From Pectobacterium zantedeschiae (lineage in GTDB: Bacteria > Pseudomonadota > Gammaproteobacteria > Enterobacterales > Enterobacteriaceae): a DNA stretch of 64,000 nucleotides. Both the position numbers and the translations under genes were made by a program. Shown one piece after another: positions 10,201 to 19,279 of this stretch. The notes beneath the pieces were generated by a model. It did not search any database and had not been told where the DNA came from. It saw only the letters and a list, made by a program, of their open reading frames with translations. Where the stretch lies: the NCBI RefSeq assembly GCF_004137795.1, contig NZ_NWTM01000001.1:2886035-2950034 (forward strand). The letters are read 5' to 3'. Within the stretch, counting starts at the first letter, position 1. Every line of letters begins with the position of its first letter.

Positions 10201-10235
10201 ATATACCCGAAATAACGTGAAGTATGACGGGTATA
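10201..10235. repeat. Short ERIC-end-like palindrome
   Basis: TATACCCG and CGGGTATA frame the interior GTGAAGTATGA, which is the characteristic terminal sequence of ERIC repeats. It looks like a remnant in which the middle has been lost. Confidence 0.4.
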
Positions 10236-10261
10236 AAACTGTATTCACTCTTGTCATGTCT

Positions 10262-10999
<738 letters not shown>

Positions 11000-11001
11000 C
11001 C

Positions 11002-11397
11002 GTGTCAATCCGCTGGTTATTCCCTACGTTATCGCCCAGAAAAGTAGGCCGTATACTGCTACTGCTTGCTCTACCCATTATCGTATTGACACAGTCGCAG
11101 TCACCACGTCATTCCCAAGACGATGCTATGCTACACATCAAGCCTTATGATGGTGCCGCATTGCCAGATGGCTTTTACGTATATCAACGTCTCAATGAAA
11201 AAGGGATTGCGATCAAAAGCATTACACCAGAGCAAGATAGCCTGATCGTCCGTCTTGCTTCGCCAGAACAGAGTATCGCTGCCAGAGATGTCCTGCGTTT
11301 ATCTCTGCCTAAAGTCACGATTACCGCGCAACAGGCGACAAACCCGACACCATTTTGGCAGCAGAAACTGACACAGAAACAATCCAAACTGGGGTGA
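11002..11397 (+). CDS. mzrA: EnvZ/OmpR modulator MzrA
   Basis: Small bitopic inner-membrane protein that in E. coli binds EnvZ and links CpxA to the EnvZ/OmpR system. 131 residues starting at GTG, with one N-terminal membrane segment (LLLLALPIIVLT) and a periplasmic domain containing the family's LPDGFYVYQRLNEKGIAIKS and LASPEQSIAARD. The start lies two bases after the yqjA stop and the stop five bases before yqjC, indicating tight cotranscription. The long tail beyond residue 110 is less conserved. Confidence 0.88.
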   Translation: MSIRWLFPTLSPRKVGRILLLLALPIIVLTQSQSPRHSQDDAMLHIKPYDGAALPDGFYVYQRLNEKGIAIKSITPEQDSLIVRLASPEQSIAARDVLRLSLPKVTITAQQATNPTPFWQQKLTQKQSKLG

Positions 11398-11402
11398 CGA
11401 AT

Positions 11403-11792
11403 ATGAAACTGTCTCCATCTGTTATTGTACTATCTGTCCTTTTTTCCGGTCATGCTCTTGCGAATACCGCTGGTCAGGTGGAAACCTGTCAGCAGAAAGC
11501 GCACGATATTCAGCGCCAAATCGATGAAGCACACAAGCACGGTAACCAGAATCGTATCAGTGGATTAGAAAAGGCACTGGACGGTGTAAAAAACCATTGC
11601 ACAGATGCCGGGCTAGTAGAGAAACATCAGAAAGCGATTGAGGAAAAGCGTAAAGAAGTCGCCGAACGACAGCAGGAACTGAGCGAAAGTCGTCAGAAAG
11701 AGGATGACGCAGAGAAGATCCTCAAGCGAGAAAGAAAGCTAGCTGAAGCTGAACAGGCATTACGCGCAGCGGAAAATGGCACATCGCAATAA
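11403..11792 (+). CDS. yqjC: DUF1090 periplasmic protein YqjC
   Basis: 129 residues with a clear signal peptide (MKLSPSVIVLSVLFSGHALA) followed by a DUF1090 region: one cysteine pair (ETCQQKA, KNHCTDA) and a long charged coiled coil of Glu/Lys/Gln residues. Function is unknown; in E. coli YqjC has been tied to acid and thiol stress phenotypes only loosely. The start at 11403 is chosen because the signal peptide begins there. Confidence 0.88.
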   Translation: MKLSPSVIVLSVLFSGHALANTAGQVETCQQKAHDIQRQIDEAHKHGNQNRISGLEKALDGVKNHCTDAGLVEKHQKAIEEKRKEVAERQQELSESRQKEDDAEKILKRERKLAEAEQALRAAENGTSQ

Positions 11793-11982
11793 CTCATCAC
11801 CCCACCGATCTTGTAAACATTGACCATATAAAACACGCAACAACTGTTCGTTTTATACTCAAAAACCAAATCACTAAAATTTACAGTGAGTTATCAGAAT
11901 TGTCCGTACCCATTTAGGGCGGCATAAATCTCAGCTTCAGCTATAGTTAACGTTCAGGTTTATAACATGAAGGGTTATTAAT

Positions 11983-12288
11983 ATGGCTAAAGATCAAAAT
12001 TCTGAATACCTACGCGCCGAATTGAAATCACTGGCGGACACGCTGGAAGAAGTATTAAGTACCTCCAGCGATAAATCTAAAGCGGAACTGGACAAGCTGC
12101 GTAATAAGGCAGAAAGCGCACTGAAAGAAACACGCAACCGTCTGAGCGATACGGGTGAACGCATCGCATCCCAAACTAAAGAAGCGGTTGAATCTGCGGA
12201 CGACTATGTACGCCAGAACCCGTGGACTGGTGTCGGCATTGGCGCAGCAGTCGGTGTCGTGCTTGGCGTCCTGCTGTCTCGTCGCTAA
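11983..12288 (+). CDS. yqjD: Ribosome-associated membrane protein YqjD (DUF883)
   Basis: 101 residues; a charged helical N-terminal part ends in a single C-terminal membrane anchor (NPWTGVGIGAAVGVVLGVLLSRR), the hallmark of the YqjD/ElaB/YgaM family. In E. coli these proteins attach ribosomes to the membrane in stationary phase. It leads a yqjD-yqjE-yqjK cluster with 13 bases to yqjE. Confidence 0.92.
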   Translation: MAKDQNSEYLRAELKSLADTLEEVLSTSSDKSKAELDKLRNKAESALKETRNRLSDTGERIASQTKEAVESADDYVRQNPWTGVGIGAAVGVVLGVLLSRR

Positions 12289-12301
12289 TTAGCGGATTGT
12301 T

Positions 12302-12697
12302 ATGACGGATAAATCTCAACAAGGCCCCGCGAGCGGGGTCATGGCTTCTGCTCAGCGCATCATCTCCATTATTGTCAGCATGGTGGAAAGCCGTGTTCGA
12401 CTAGCTGTAATTGAATTAGAGGAAGAGAAAGCCAATCTGATTCAGTTGCTGATCATGGTCGGGCTAACGCTGCTTTTTGCCACTTTTGGCATTATGAGCC
12501 TGATTGCGCTGATCATCTGGGGCATCGATCCGCAATACCGTCTCTTTGCATTGGGGTGTATTACCGCCACATTGCTTGGGTTGGCGGTGATAGGTTGCAT
12601 ATGGACACTCCTGAAGGTACGCCGTTCCACCTTGCTCAAAGCGACGCGTAAAGAGCTGGCAACCGACAGATCGTTGCTTGAGGATGATCCCAAATGA
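12302..12697 (+). CDS. yqjE: Inner membrane protein YqjE
   Basis: 131 residues, phage-holin-like superfamily III type. Two hydrophobic hairpin segments (about 45-70 and 78-102) follow an N-terminal amphipathic helix. No activity is known; the conserved order yqjD-yqjE-yqjK suggests a common envelope role. The stop codon overlaps the yqjK start. Confidence 0.88.
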   Translation: MTDKSQQGPASGVMASAQRIISIIVSMVESRVRLAVIELEEEKANLIQLLIMVGLTLLFATFGIMSLIALIIWGIDPQYRLFALGCITATLLGLAVIGCIWTLLKVRRSTLLKATRKELATDRSLLEDDPK

Positions 12698-12984
12698 GCC
12701 AGCACCAGCAGCGAGACAGAGAAAAAGCCCAGCTACTGCGCCGGATACAGCAGCAGCGGCTGGATTTATCGGCAGGTAAGAAAAATTGGCTGAATACTAC
12801 CGCCCGTTACGATCGCGGTTGGCAAAGCCTGATGCAATGGCGTAAATACTGGATTGTTGGCTCCAGCCTCGTGGCGCTCTATGGTGTGCGCCATCCTAGC
12901 CGCATGATTCGCTGGGGACGCCGCGTTGTCGGGCTGTGGGGAACGTTCAGGCTCGTCCGCAAAACATTTGACCATCGTCCGTAA
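12694..12984 (+). CDS. yqjK: YqjK-like protein
   Basis: 96 residues overlapping yqjE by four bases (ATGA). Basic N-terminal helix rich in Gln/Arg, then WLNTTARYDRGWQSLMQWRKYW and a moderately hydrophobic stretch ending in a basic tail, as in E. coli YqjK. Unknown function; probably membrane-associated and translationally coupled to yqjE. Confidence 0.82.
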   Translation: MSQHQQRDREKAQLLRRIQQQRLDLSAGKKNWLNTTARYDRGWQSLMQWRKYWIVGSSLVALYGVRHPSRMIRWGRRVVGLWGTFRLVRKTFDHRP

Positions 12985-13047
12985 TCCATTCTATTACATC
13001 AGCTATTCGCCTTCCCTGTACGACGATTTTCGTCTCACTTTTGCCTA

Positions 13048-13076
13048 ACGCGCTCACATTATCACAGCGCGTTCTT
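13048..13076 (+). terminator. Probable terminator after yqjK
   Basis: AACGCGC pairs with GCGCGTT across a 13-base loop and is followed by CTTGT. Moderate stem and weak T run. Confidence 0.45.
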
Positions 13077-13257
13077 GTACATTTAACCGAACATCAATTT
13101 TTCTGAAATAAAACAACAATTATACTCGCTGGTAGCATAAATCATCTCTCTATACTATCTGCCCATAACCTGATGGCAGGCCAAGTTTTCAGACAACACC
13201 TGCTACAACAAACACAACAGGGCGATATCGCCCACAACAAAGTTAATTGGAGAGATG

Positions 13258-13653
13258 ATGAAAAATTTAGAAAGCACTGCACTACTGATTGCACGTATCT
13301 TAATGCCAATTCTGTTTATCGTTGCAGGTTACGGTAAGCTGGGCGATGCCTATGCAGGCACGCAACAATACATGCAGGCGATGGGCGTACCGACCTTCCT
13401 GCTGCCTTTGACCATTCTGCTGGAACTGGGCGGTGGTCTGGCGGTTCTGTTCGGACTGCTGACTCGTACCGTCGCACTGTTCACCGCGGGCTTTACGCTG
13501 CTGACCGCACTGCTTTTCCACTCTAACTTTGCGGAAGGCATGAACCAACTGATGTTCATGAAAAACCTGACCATCGCAGGTGGCTACCTCCTGCTGGCTG
13601 TAACTGGCCCAGGCGCATTCAGCATCGACCGTCTGCTGGGTAAAAAGTGGTAA
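13258..13653 (+). CDS. yqjF: DoxX-family membrane protein YqjF
   Basis: 131 residues with four hydrophobic segments, matching E. coli YqjF (conserved YGKLGDAYAGTQQYMQAMGVP and HSNFAEGMNQLMFMKNL). DoxX relatives are quinone-linked or redox membrane proteins, but the reaction here is unknown. Adjacent ATG codons occur at 13255 and 13258; the second leaves a better spacing to GGAG and gives the E. coli-like start. A strong terminator follows and yqjG is next, as in E. coli. Confidence 0.9.
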   Translation: MKNLESTALLIARILMPILFIVAGYGKLGDAYAGTQQYMQAMGVPTFLLPLTILLELGGGLAVLFGLLTRTVALFTAGFTLLTALLFHSNFAEGMNQLMFMKNLTIAGGYLLLAVTGPGAFSIDRLLGKKW

Positions 13654-13714
13654 GACGGGCCTTCTCCAGCCTGTACTACACTTAATAGTTGAATAGCGAA
13701 TACATTCAAAATAG

Positions 13715-13748
13715 CGACGGCAAGCACAACAATGCTTGCCGTCGTTTT
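13715..13748 (+). terminator. Terminator of yqjF
   Basis: CGACGGCAAGCA at 13715-13726 pairs perfectly with 13733-13744 and is followed by TTTT. Confidence 0.88.
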
Positions 13749-13774
13749 ATCATCATTCACTAACGGGAGGATTT

Positions 13775-14770
13775 ATGGGACAACTGGTTGACGGCGTATG
13801 GCACGATACCTGGTATGAAACCAAATCTACCGGCGGTCACTTTAAGCGTTCGGAATCGGTATTCCGCAACTGGGTAACGCCCGATGGTTCACCTGGTCTC
13901 ACCGGCAAAGGTGGCTTTCCTGCCCAGTCAGGCCGTTATCATCTCTATGTTTCTCTCGCCTGCCCTTGGGCACATCGCACGCTGTTAATGCGGCAGTTGA
14001 AAGGGTTAGAAGATCACATCGCAGTTTCCGTTGTTCATCCGCTCATGCTCGATCATGGCTGGACGTTCGGTACCGATTTTGAGGCCACAACAGGTGATTC
14101 ACTCTATCAGCACGAATTCCTCTATCAACTCTATCTGCACGCCAAACCAGACTACAGCGGTCGAGTCACCGTGCCTGTCCTGTGGGACACCGAGCAACAC
14201 ACCATCGTCAGTAACGAATCCGCCGATATCATCCGCATGCTGAACAGCGCTTTTGATGGCGTAGGTGCAACCGCGGGAGATTACTACCCGCAGACACTAC
14301 GAACTCAGATTGACGAATTGAATAGCTGGATTTACGACAAGGTCAACAACGGTGTTTATAAAGCCGGTTTTGCAACGACTCAGCCAGCCTATGATGAATC
14401 AGCTACGACCGTTTTCGCCGCGTTGTCCGATCTGGAAACCATACTGGCAAAGCAGCGCTACCTGACCGGAGAACGGTTAACCGAAGCCGACCTGCGGCTA
14501 TGGACGACATTGATCCGTTTCGATCCGGTCTATCACACGCATTTTAAGTGCGATAAATATCGCCTGAGCGATTATCCAAATCTGTTCGGTTTTCTGCGTG
14601 ATATTTATCAAATGCCTGGCATCGCCGATACCGTCAATATGGCGCATATTCGTCACCACTACTATCGTAGTCACGGTACGATAAATCCACACGGCGTGAT
14701 TTCGCTAGGCCCAGAACAAGATCTGAACCAGCCTCACCACCGTGATAAGACGTTTATCGCTTTATACTAA
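13775..14770 (+). CDS. yqjG: Glutathionyl-hydroquinone reductase YqjG
   Basis: Xi-class glutathione transferase-like enzyme that reduces glutathionyl-hydroquinones using glutathione, in the cytoplasm. 331 residues; thioredoxin-like N-terminal half with the catalytic Cys63 in SLACPWAHR, then an all-helical C-terminal half. Cys63 is at the same position as in E. coli YqjG. GGGAGG precedes the ATG at 13775. The frame is open further upstream into the yqjF terminator, which rules out the longer form. Confidence 0.94.
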   Translation: MGQLVDGVWHDTWYETKSTGGHFKRSESVFRNWVTPDGSPGLTGKGGFPAQSGRYHLYVSLACPWAHRTLLMRQLKGLEDHIAVSVVHPLMLDHGWTFGTDFEATTGDSLYQHEFLYQLYLHAKPDYSGRVTVPVLWDTEQHTIVSNESADIIRMLNSAFDGVGATAGDYYPQTLRTQIDELNSWIYDKVNNGVYKAGFATTQPAYDESATTVFAALSDLETILAKQRYLTGERLTEADLRLWTTLIRFDPVYHTHFKCDKYRLSDYPNLFGFLRDIYQMPGIADTVNMAHIRHHYYRSHGTINPHGVISLGPEQDLNQPHHRDKTFIALY

Positions 14771-14803
14771 GGGTTTGTCGATTGACACGTACAGTATGAA
14801 GTG

Positions 14804-14837
14804 CTGAGACAAGGTGTAGTTTCACTCCTTGTCTCAG
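14804..14837. terminator. Hairpin between convergent yqjG and yhaJ
   Basis: CTGAGACAAGG pairs perfectly with CCTTGTCTCAG. It sits between two convergent genes, so it can serve either strand, although T runs are short. Confidence 0.6.
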
Positions 14838-14849
14838 AAAGTGCGGGAT

Positions 14850-15746
14850 TTAGGGCTGGTTCAGCAGTTTTGGAATTTCACGCAGGAACCAGGACTTCGC
14901 CTCGCCCATACTGTCTCGCCGCCACGCCATAATAATCTGACTTTCCATCTGATGCTCTGGCCCAATGACCAGTAAACGCCCTTCCGCAATGTCTTGTGCC
15001 ACCATCGGATAAGGCATAGTTGCAACACCTAATCCAGCCAGTAACGCACGCCGTTTATCATCCAGTGAACTCACTGTCAGGCGCTGCTGTTTATCCAACA
15101 GTTGCACGGTCAACACCGGGCGCTCACGCGCGGTGTCCGCCACCGCAATCCCACGATATTTCACACGAGTCGCATCCGACAGCGGCTCAGGCTCCTGATG
15201 AATAGGGTGCTCTGGGCTGGCGACATAAACGTTATTCATCGTGTACAGCTTGCGCGTATTCATTTCGGAAGACGCACGAAAATGCATGTCCGGCGCAATT
15301 ACGATATCAGCGCGCCCTTGCTCAAGGCGCTCCCACGCCCCTGCCAGCACTTCCGTCAGGATCGATACCTGCGTATTCGCTTTGAGCGCCAGTTTATCGA
15401 TTAATGGGAAAATCCGCTGAGTCGGGATCAGGGCTTCGGTCACAATAGTCAGATGCGTTTCCCAACCGCGTGCCAGTGCTTCCGCATCCGTGGTGAGCTT
15501 ATCTGCAGCTTCCAGCAGGATACGTCCACGTTCCAGCAGCATTCGTCCAACATTCGTGAATTTAGTACGATGCCCAGAACGATCGAACAACACGACATCA
15601 AGCTCTTCTTCCAGTTTTTGCATGGTATAGCTCAGTGCCGAAGGCACTCTACCCAGCTCGTCTGCCGCGGCGGCAAAGCTGCCACGACGATCGATCGCAT
15701 CCATCACCCTCAAGGCTTCCAGCGTCAGTGCTCGTTCTCTCGCCAT
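14850..15746 (-). CDS. yhaJ: LysR-type regulator YhaJ
   Basis: 298-residue LysR regulator: N-terminal helix-turn-helix (FAAAADELGRVPSALSYTMQKLEEEL) and a periplasmic-binding-like effector domain. It matches E. coli YhaJ, which regulates the quinol oxidoreductase gene yqjF and responds to aromatic compounds such as dinitrotoluene metabolites. Its closeness to yqjF and yqjG here supports the same circuit. An ATG four codons upstream (15758) is also possible; 15746 gives the E. coli length. Divergent from yhaK. Confidence 0.92.
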   Translation of the reverse strand: MARERALTLEALRVMDAIDRRGSFAAAADELGRVPSALSYTMQKLEEELDVVLFDRSGHRTKFTNVGRMLLERGRILLEAADKLTTDAEALARGWETHLTIVTEALIPTQRIFPLIDKLALKANTQVSILTEVLAGAWERLEQGRADIVIAPDMHFRASSEMNTRKLYTMNNVYVASPEHPIHQEPEPLSDATRVKYRGIAVADTARERPVLTVQLLDKQQRLTVSSLDDKRRALLAGLGVATMPYPMVAQDIAEGRLLVIGPEHQMESQIIMAWRRDSMGEAKSWFLREIPKLLNQP

Positions 15747-15859
15747 CTTCGTACTCATTCAGGAATTTTGAATATACCCACCAGATTAACTAGCTAACAA
15801 TCCAACGTCCACACAATTACTATCAGTTTAATAAATAATTCTCTGGGGGGATAAAGATT

Positions 15860-16558
15860 ATGATCACACGAAGAGCAGCGGGGCAATGCGGCCAAGCCGA
15901 CTATGGCTGGTTGCAGGCACGCTATACATTCTCTTTCGGTCACTATTTTGACCCACAGTTACTGGGCTACGCTTCTCTTCGCGTGCTCAATCAGGAAGTA
16001 TTGGCGCCGGGAGCCTCATTCCAGCCTCGAACCTACCCACGCGTAGATATCCTGAACATTATTCTTCAGGGTGAAGCGGAATACCGCGACAGCAACGGCT
16101 GCCACATTCAGGCTAAAGCGGGAGATGTGCTGTTACTCGCCACGCAGCCGAACGTCAGCTATAGCGAACACAATACCAATGCCAGTAAATCACTGACTCG
16201 CCTGCAATTATGGTTGAATGCTTGCCAGACAAGAGAGAATAGCCCGTTACAGCGTATGGGGCTGGATTCATCAAATCATACTCTACTTGCCTCGCCAGAA
16301 GGTGAGCAGGATAGTCTGCAACTGCGCCAGCAGGTCTGGATCCATCATGTCGATCTCCAGTCGAATGAGCAGAGTACGATCGCACTACAAGGAAATCAGG
16401 CGTACCTCCAATTGATCCACGGTTCAATGGTGGTGAAAGGCAACCAGCACTGCGAAACATTGCACTGTGGTGACGGAGCCTTCATCAAGGAAGAAACGAC
16501 GTTGACGCTACAGGCAGAATCACCGTTGCGGGCGTTGCTCATCGATCTGGTCGTATAG
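15860..16558 (+). CDS. yhaK: Pirin-like bicupin protein YhaK
   Basis: 232 residues with two cupin folds; N-terminal motif FSFGHYFDPQLLGYASLRVLN and PRTYPRVDILNIILQGEAEYRDS match E. coli YhaK. The E. coli protein is described as a redox-sensitive bicupin without a clear metal site and is regulated by neighbouring YhaJ in some accounts. Divergent from yhaJ with a 113-base shared upstream region, typical of a LysR regulator and its target. The enzymatic activity is unknown. Confidence 0.92.
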   Translation: MITRRAAGQCGQADYGWLQARYTFSFGHYFDPQLLGYASLRVLNQEVLAPGASFQPRTYPRVDILNIILQGEAEYRDSNGCHIQAKAGDVLLLATQPNVSYSEHNTNASKSLTRLQLWLNACQTRENSPLQRMGLDSSNHTLLASPEGEQDSLQLRQQVWIHHVDLQSNEQSTIALQGNQAYLQLIHGSMVVKGNQHCETLHCGDGAFIKEETTLTLQAESPLRALLIDLVV

Positions 16559-16583
16559 TTCTTCCGCTCGTTGTTTTCGCAGG

Positions 16584-16608
16584 AAAACGCCACTCACTCG
16601 GCGTTTTT
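16584..16608 (+). terminator. Terminator of yhaK
   Basis: AAAACGCC pairs with GGCGTTTT and continues into a T run right after yhaK. Confidence 0.82.
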
Positions 16609-16658
16609 ACTCAGCCGTGGTAAGATATCCGTCTTGTTCCTCAATGCGTCAGGGTGAT

Positions 16659-17174
16659 ATGACAATGGATTCAACCAAACAGGACAAACTTCTTGCCCAG
16701 GCTGAACAGATTTGTCAGCAGCGCGCTGTGCGTCTCACTCCACAGCGGTTAGAGGTTTTACGCCTTATGGCACAGCAGTCCGGCGCTATCAGCGCTTATG
16801 ACCTGCTGGACCTGCTGCGAGTTTCCGAGCCCCAGGCCAAACCACCGACCGTCTATCGCGCGCTGGATTTTCTGCTGGAACAAGGCTTCATTCACCGAGT
16901 CGAATCAAACAACAGCTACGTGCTGTGTCACCATATCGAAGACCACAGCCATACGTCTGCCCTTTTCATCTGCGATCGCTGTGGGCAGGTCACTGAGCGT
17001 CAAACCGAGGGTGTGGAAGAAACGCTACGCAGCCTGGCGCAGCAATCAGGTTTTACACTGCGTCACAGCGTTGTGGAAGCACACGGGTTATGCGGAGGCT
17101 GTCAGGAAGTCGCGACATGCAAGCAGCCGGATCATTGCGATCACGACCATACCGTTCCTATCAAAAAACGATAG
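16659..17174 (+). CDS. zur: Zinc uptake regulator Zur
   Basis: Fur-family repressor that shuts zinc import genes when zinc is sufficient. 171 residues, the E. coli length with this start. Winged helix in the first half (VRLTPQRLEVLRLM, PTVYRALDFLLEQGFIHR), then the metal-binding and dimer domain with two CxxC pairs (ICDRCGQ, CGGCQE) and histidines HHIEDHSH. ATG codons at 16659 and 16665 are both possible; AGGG upstream fits the first. It faces yjbJ tail to tail. Confidence 0.94.
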   Translation: MTMDSTKQDKLLAQAEQICQQRAVRLTPQRLEVLRLMAQQSGAISAYDLLDLLRVSEPQAKPPTVYRALDFLLEQGFIHRVESNNSYVLCHHIEDHSHTSALFICDRCGQVTERQTEGVEETLRSLAQQSGFTLRHSVVEAHGLCGGCQEVATCKQPDHCDHDHTVPIKKR

Positions 17175-17190
17175 CCCTGAGGGCTATCGT
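17168..17190 (-). terminator. Terminator shared by zur and yjbJ
   Basis: ACGATAGCCC and GGGCTATCGT form a perfect 10-base stem with loop TGA. On the minus strand it is followed by six T, ideal for yjbJ; it overlaps the zur stop on the plus strand. Confidence 0.82.
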
Positions 17191-17219
17191 TCGTTTCCTG
17201 TGGAGAAGCATCACGTTTG

Positions 17220-17429
17220 CTACCAGTGATATTTGTGGTGCTCTTCCCAGTGTTTCACTTCTTTCTCTGCCGCTTCCTTTTCGTACCCGTAACGTTCTTG
17301 GATCCTACCGACCAGTTGGTCACGTTTACCTTCGATGACTGTCAGATCGTCATCCGTTAATTTACCCCATTGCTCTTTCGCTTTACCTTTAAACTGTTTC
17401 CAGTTACCGCTGGCTTGGTCTTTATTCAT
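17220..17429 (-). CDS. yjbJ: CsbD-like stress protein YjbJ
   Basis: 69 residues, same length as E. coli YjbJ, a CsbD-family protein abundant in stationary and osmotic stress conditions. The conserved GNWKQFKGKAKEQWGKLTDDDL opens the protein and GYEKEAAEKEVKHW closes it. The neighbours zur and lexA match E. coli order, although dinF, which follows lexA in E. coli, is not in this window. RBS AGATTCT is weak but the start is fixed by homology. Confidence 0.92.
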   Translation of the reverse strand: MNKDQASGNWKQFKGKAKEQWGKLTDDDLTVIEGKRDQLVGRIQERYGYEKEAAEKEVKHWEEHHKYHW

Positions 17430-17871
17430 AAGAATCTCCATACCTTAGGTGCATTGCGCATAAAAAATCGTAACTACCGACTTATGCGTCAGTTTCAGAT
17501 AAATAGTTTTATTCAGTAAGCAGCATCATAAATATGTGAGCCATCACAGTGTCCTTCGCCACTGTCTCCCTTGATTACTGGGCTGACCTAAATGTGATAG
17601 CTCATGATCAATCACTAAACGATCAATCAAGATAAAAACACTTACCTTGATAAAAATTATAGTCGAATATTTCACTTAAAATAAAAATACAAGTATCTGT
17701 AACTGGAATGGAGTAAAGATAGAAAAAATCACCGCAAGAAAGCAGTGAAAAAACAGGCGGTAATGCGGAGTAGTAGAGAACGCTCGTTAAATGTAACTAA
17801 ATATATCTCTAGCAGATTAACACATAAAACATGATGCACTGATCCAGACAAGAGCAGTGCATCAGTAACGG
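17430..17871. other. AT-rich gene-free stretch between yjbJ and lexA
   Basis: Contains the yjbJ promoter region and the lexA terminator. Short direct repeats of GATCAATCA occur around 17606-17632. No open frame looks coding. Confidence 0.5.
17832..17866 (-). terminator. Terminator of lexA
   Basis: GATGCACTG and CAGTGCATC pair across a 13-base loop just after the lexA stop; on the minus strand ATGTTTTAT follows. Confidence 0.72.
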
Positions 17872-18480
17872 TTAGCTCCAGTCGCTATTACGAATAACAC
17901 CAACCGCTAAACCTTCTATCGAAAAACTCTGCTGACGCAGGTCGACAACGATGGGGGCAAACTCCTCATTTTCAGCGAGAAGATGCACAGTATTACCTTG
18001 TTTTTTCAGGCGTTTAACTGTCACTTCATCTTCAATACGCGCCACCACAATCTGCCCGTTGCGCACATCTTCTGTTTTATGTACGGCCAGCAAATCGCCA
18101 TCCATAATGCCAATGTTTTTCATCGACATACCGCTGACACGTAGCAAAAAATCAGCGCTGGGTTTAAACATTGCAGGGTCAACCTGATAGCGGCATTCGA
18201 TATGTTCCTGTGCTAGCAGGGGTTCACCTGCCGCCACGCGACCAACCAGAGGAATACCCGTTTCTTCTTCCATCAGCAGACGAATACCACGAGAAGCGCC
18301 CGATACAATTTCAATCACACCTTTGCGCGCCAGCGCTTTCAGATGTTCTTCAGCCGCATTCGGAGAGCGAAATCCCAGTTGTTGAGCAATTTCCGCGCGC
18401 GTTGGCGGCATCCCGGTTTGCGCAATATGATCGCGGATCAGGTCATAAACCTGCTGCTGCCTTGCTGTTAATACTTTCAT
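17872..18480 (-). CDS. lexA: SOS repressor LexA
   Basis: Represses SOS genes and cleaves itself when RecA filaments form. 202 residues as in E. coli. N-terminal winged helix ([24 protein letters not shown]); cleavage bond Ala84-Gly85 in RVAAGEP; catalytic Ser119 in SGMSM and Lys156 in VTVKRLKK, all at the standard positions. Start at 18480; an extended frame upstream lies over the operators and is not real. Two SOS boxes in front show autoregulation. Confidence 0.97.
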   Translation of the reverse strand: MKVLTARQQQVYDLIRDHIAQTGMPPTRAEIAQQLGFRSPNAAEEHLKALARKGVIEIVSGASRGIRLLMEEETGIPLVGRVAAGEPLLAQEHIECRYQVDPAMFKPSADFLLRVSGMSMKNIGIMDGDLLAVHKTEDVRNGQIVVARIEDEVTVKRLKKQGNTVHLLAENEEFAPIVVDLRQQSFSIEGLAVGVIRNSDWS

Positions 18481-18488
18481 TCCGCCCC

Positions 18489-18504
18489 CTGGTTGTTTAT
18501 ACAG
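18489..18504 (-). promoter_or_regulatory. LexA (SOS) box proximal to lexA
   Basis: CTGTATAAACAACCAG on the minus strand: CTGT-N8-CCAG, one mismatch from CTGT-N8-ACAG. Confidence 0.8.
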
Positions 18505-18509
18505 TCTTG

Positions 18510-18525
18510 CTGTGAGTATATACAG
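18510..18525 (-). promoter_or_regulatory. LexA (SOS) box distal to lexA
   Basis: CTGTATATACTCACAG on the minus strand is a perfect CTGT-N8-ACAG box. The two boxes spaced 21 bases centre to centre copy the E. coli lexA operator layout. Confidence 0.92.
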
Positions 18526-18590
18526 GTAAGGCACAATTGGGAATCGGGATATAGGCAAAGTCCCTGACTTTTATTCATTTCTGCGTGCCG

Positions 18591-18956
18591 TCAGGCAAAA
18601 TGCTGCCAGAGGATGCTGCCCCATACGACAGCGGCTAACAAGATGGCAACAAATACCGCTGCCGACCCGATATCTTTCGCCCGACCGGATAATTCATGAT
18701 GCTCAAGGCCAATACGGTCGACTACTGCTTCAATAGCACTGTTGGCCAGTTCAAATAACATAATCAATACCACAGACCCGATCAGCAGCAGTTTTTCAAC
18801 CAGCGTAACCGGCAGCAGACCAGCAATAATAACGCCGACAATCGTCAATATGGTTTCCTGACGAAACGCGGCCTCATGCTGCCATGCCTGCTTCAGCCCC
18901 TTAAAGGAATAACCGGTAGCCTTAATAATCCGGGTTATCCCCGTTGCTTTATTCAT
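18591..18956 (-). CDS. dgkA: Diacylglycerol kinase DgkA
   Basis: Small trimeric inner-membrane kinase that phosphorylates diacylglycerol to phosphatidic acid, recycling lipid from osmoregulated glucan synthesis. 121 residues, three membrane segments, with the conserved active-site stretch FELANSAIEAVVDRIGLEHHELSGRAKDIGSAAV. It is divergent from plsB, and lexA lies just downstream, as in E. coli. Confidence 0.96.
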   Translation of the reverse strand: MNKATGITRIIKATGYSFKGLKQAWQHEAAFRQETILTIVGVIIAGLLPVTLVEKLLLIGSVVLIMLFELANSAIEAVVDRIGLEHHELSGRAKDIGSAAVFVAILLAAVVWGSILWQHFA

Positions 18957-19279
<323 letters not shown>
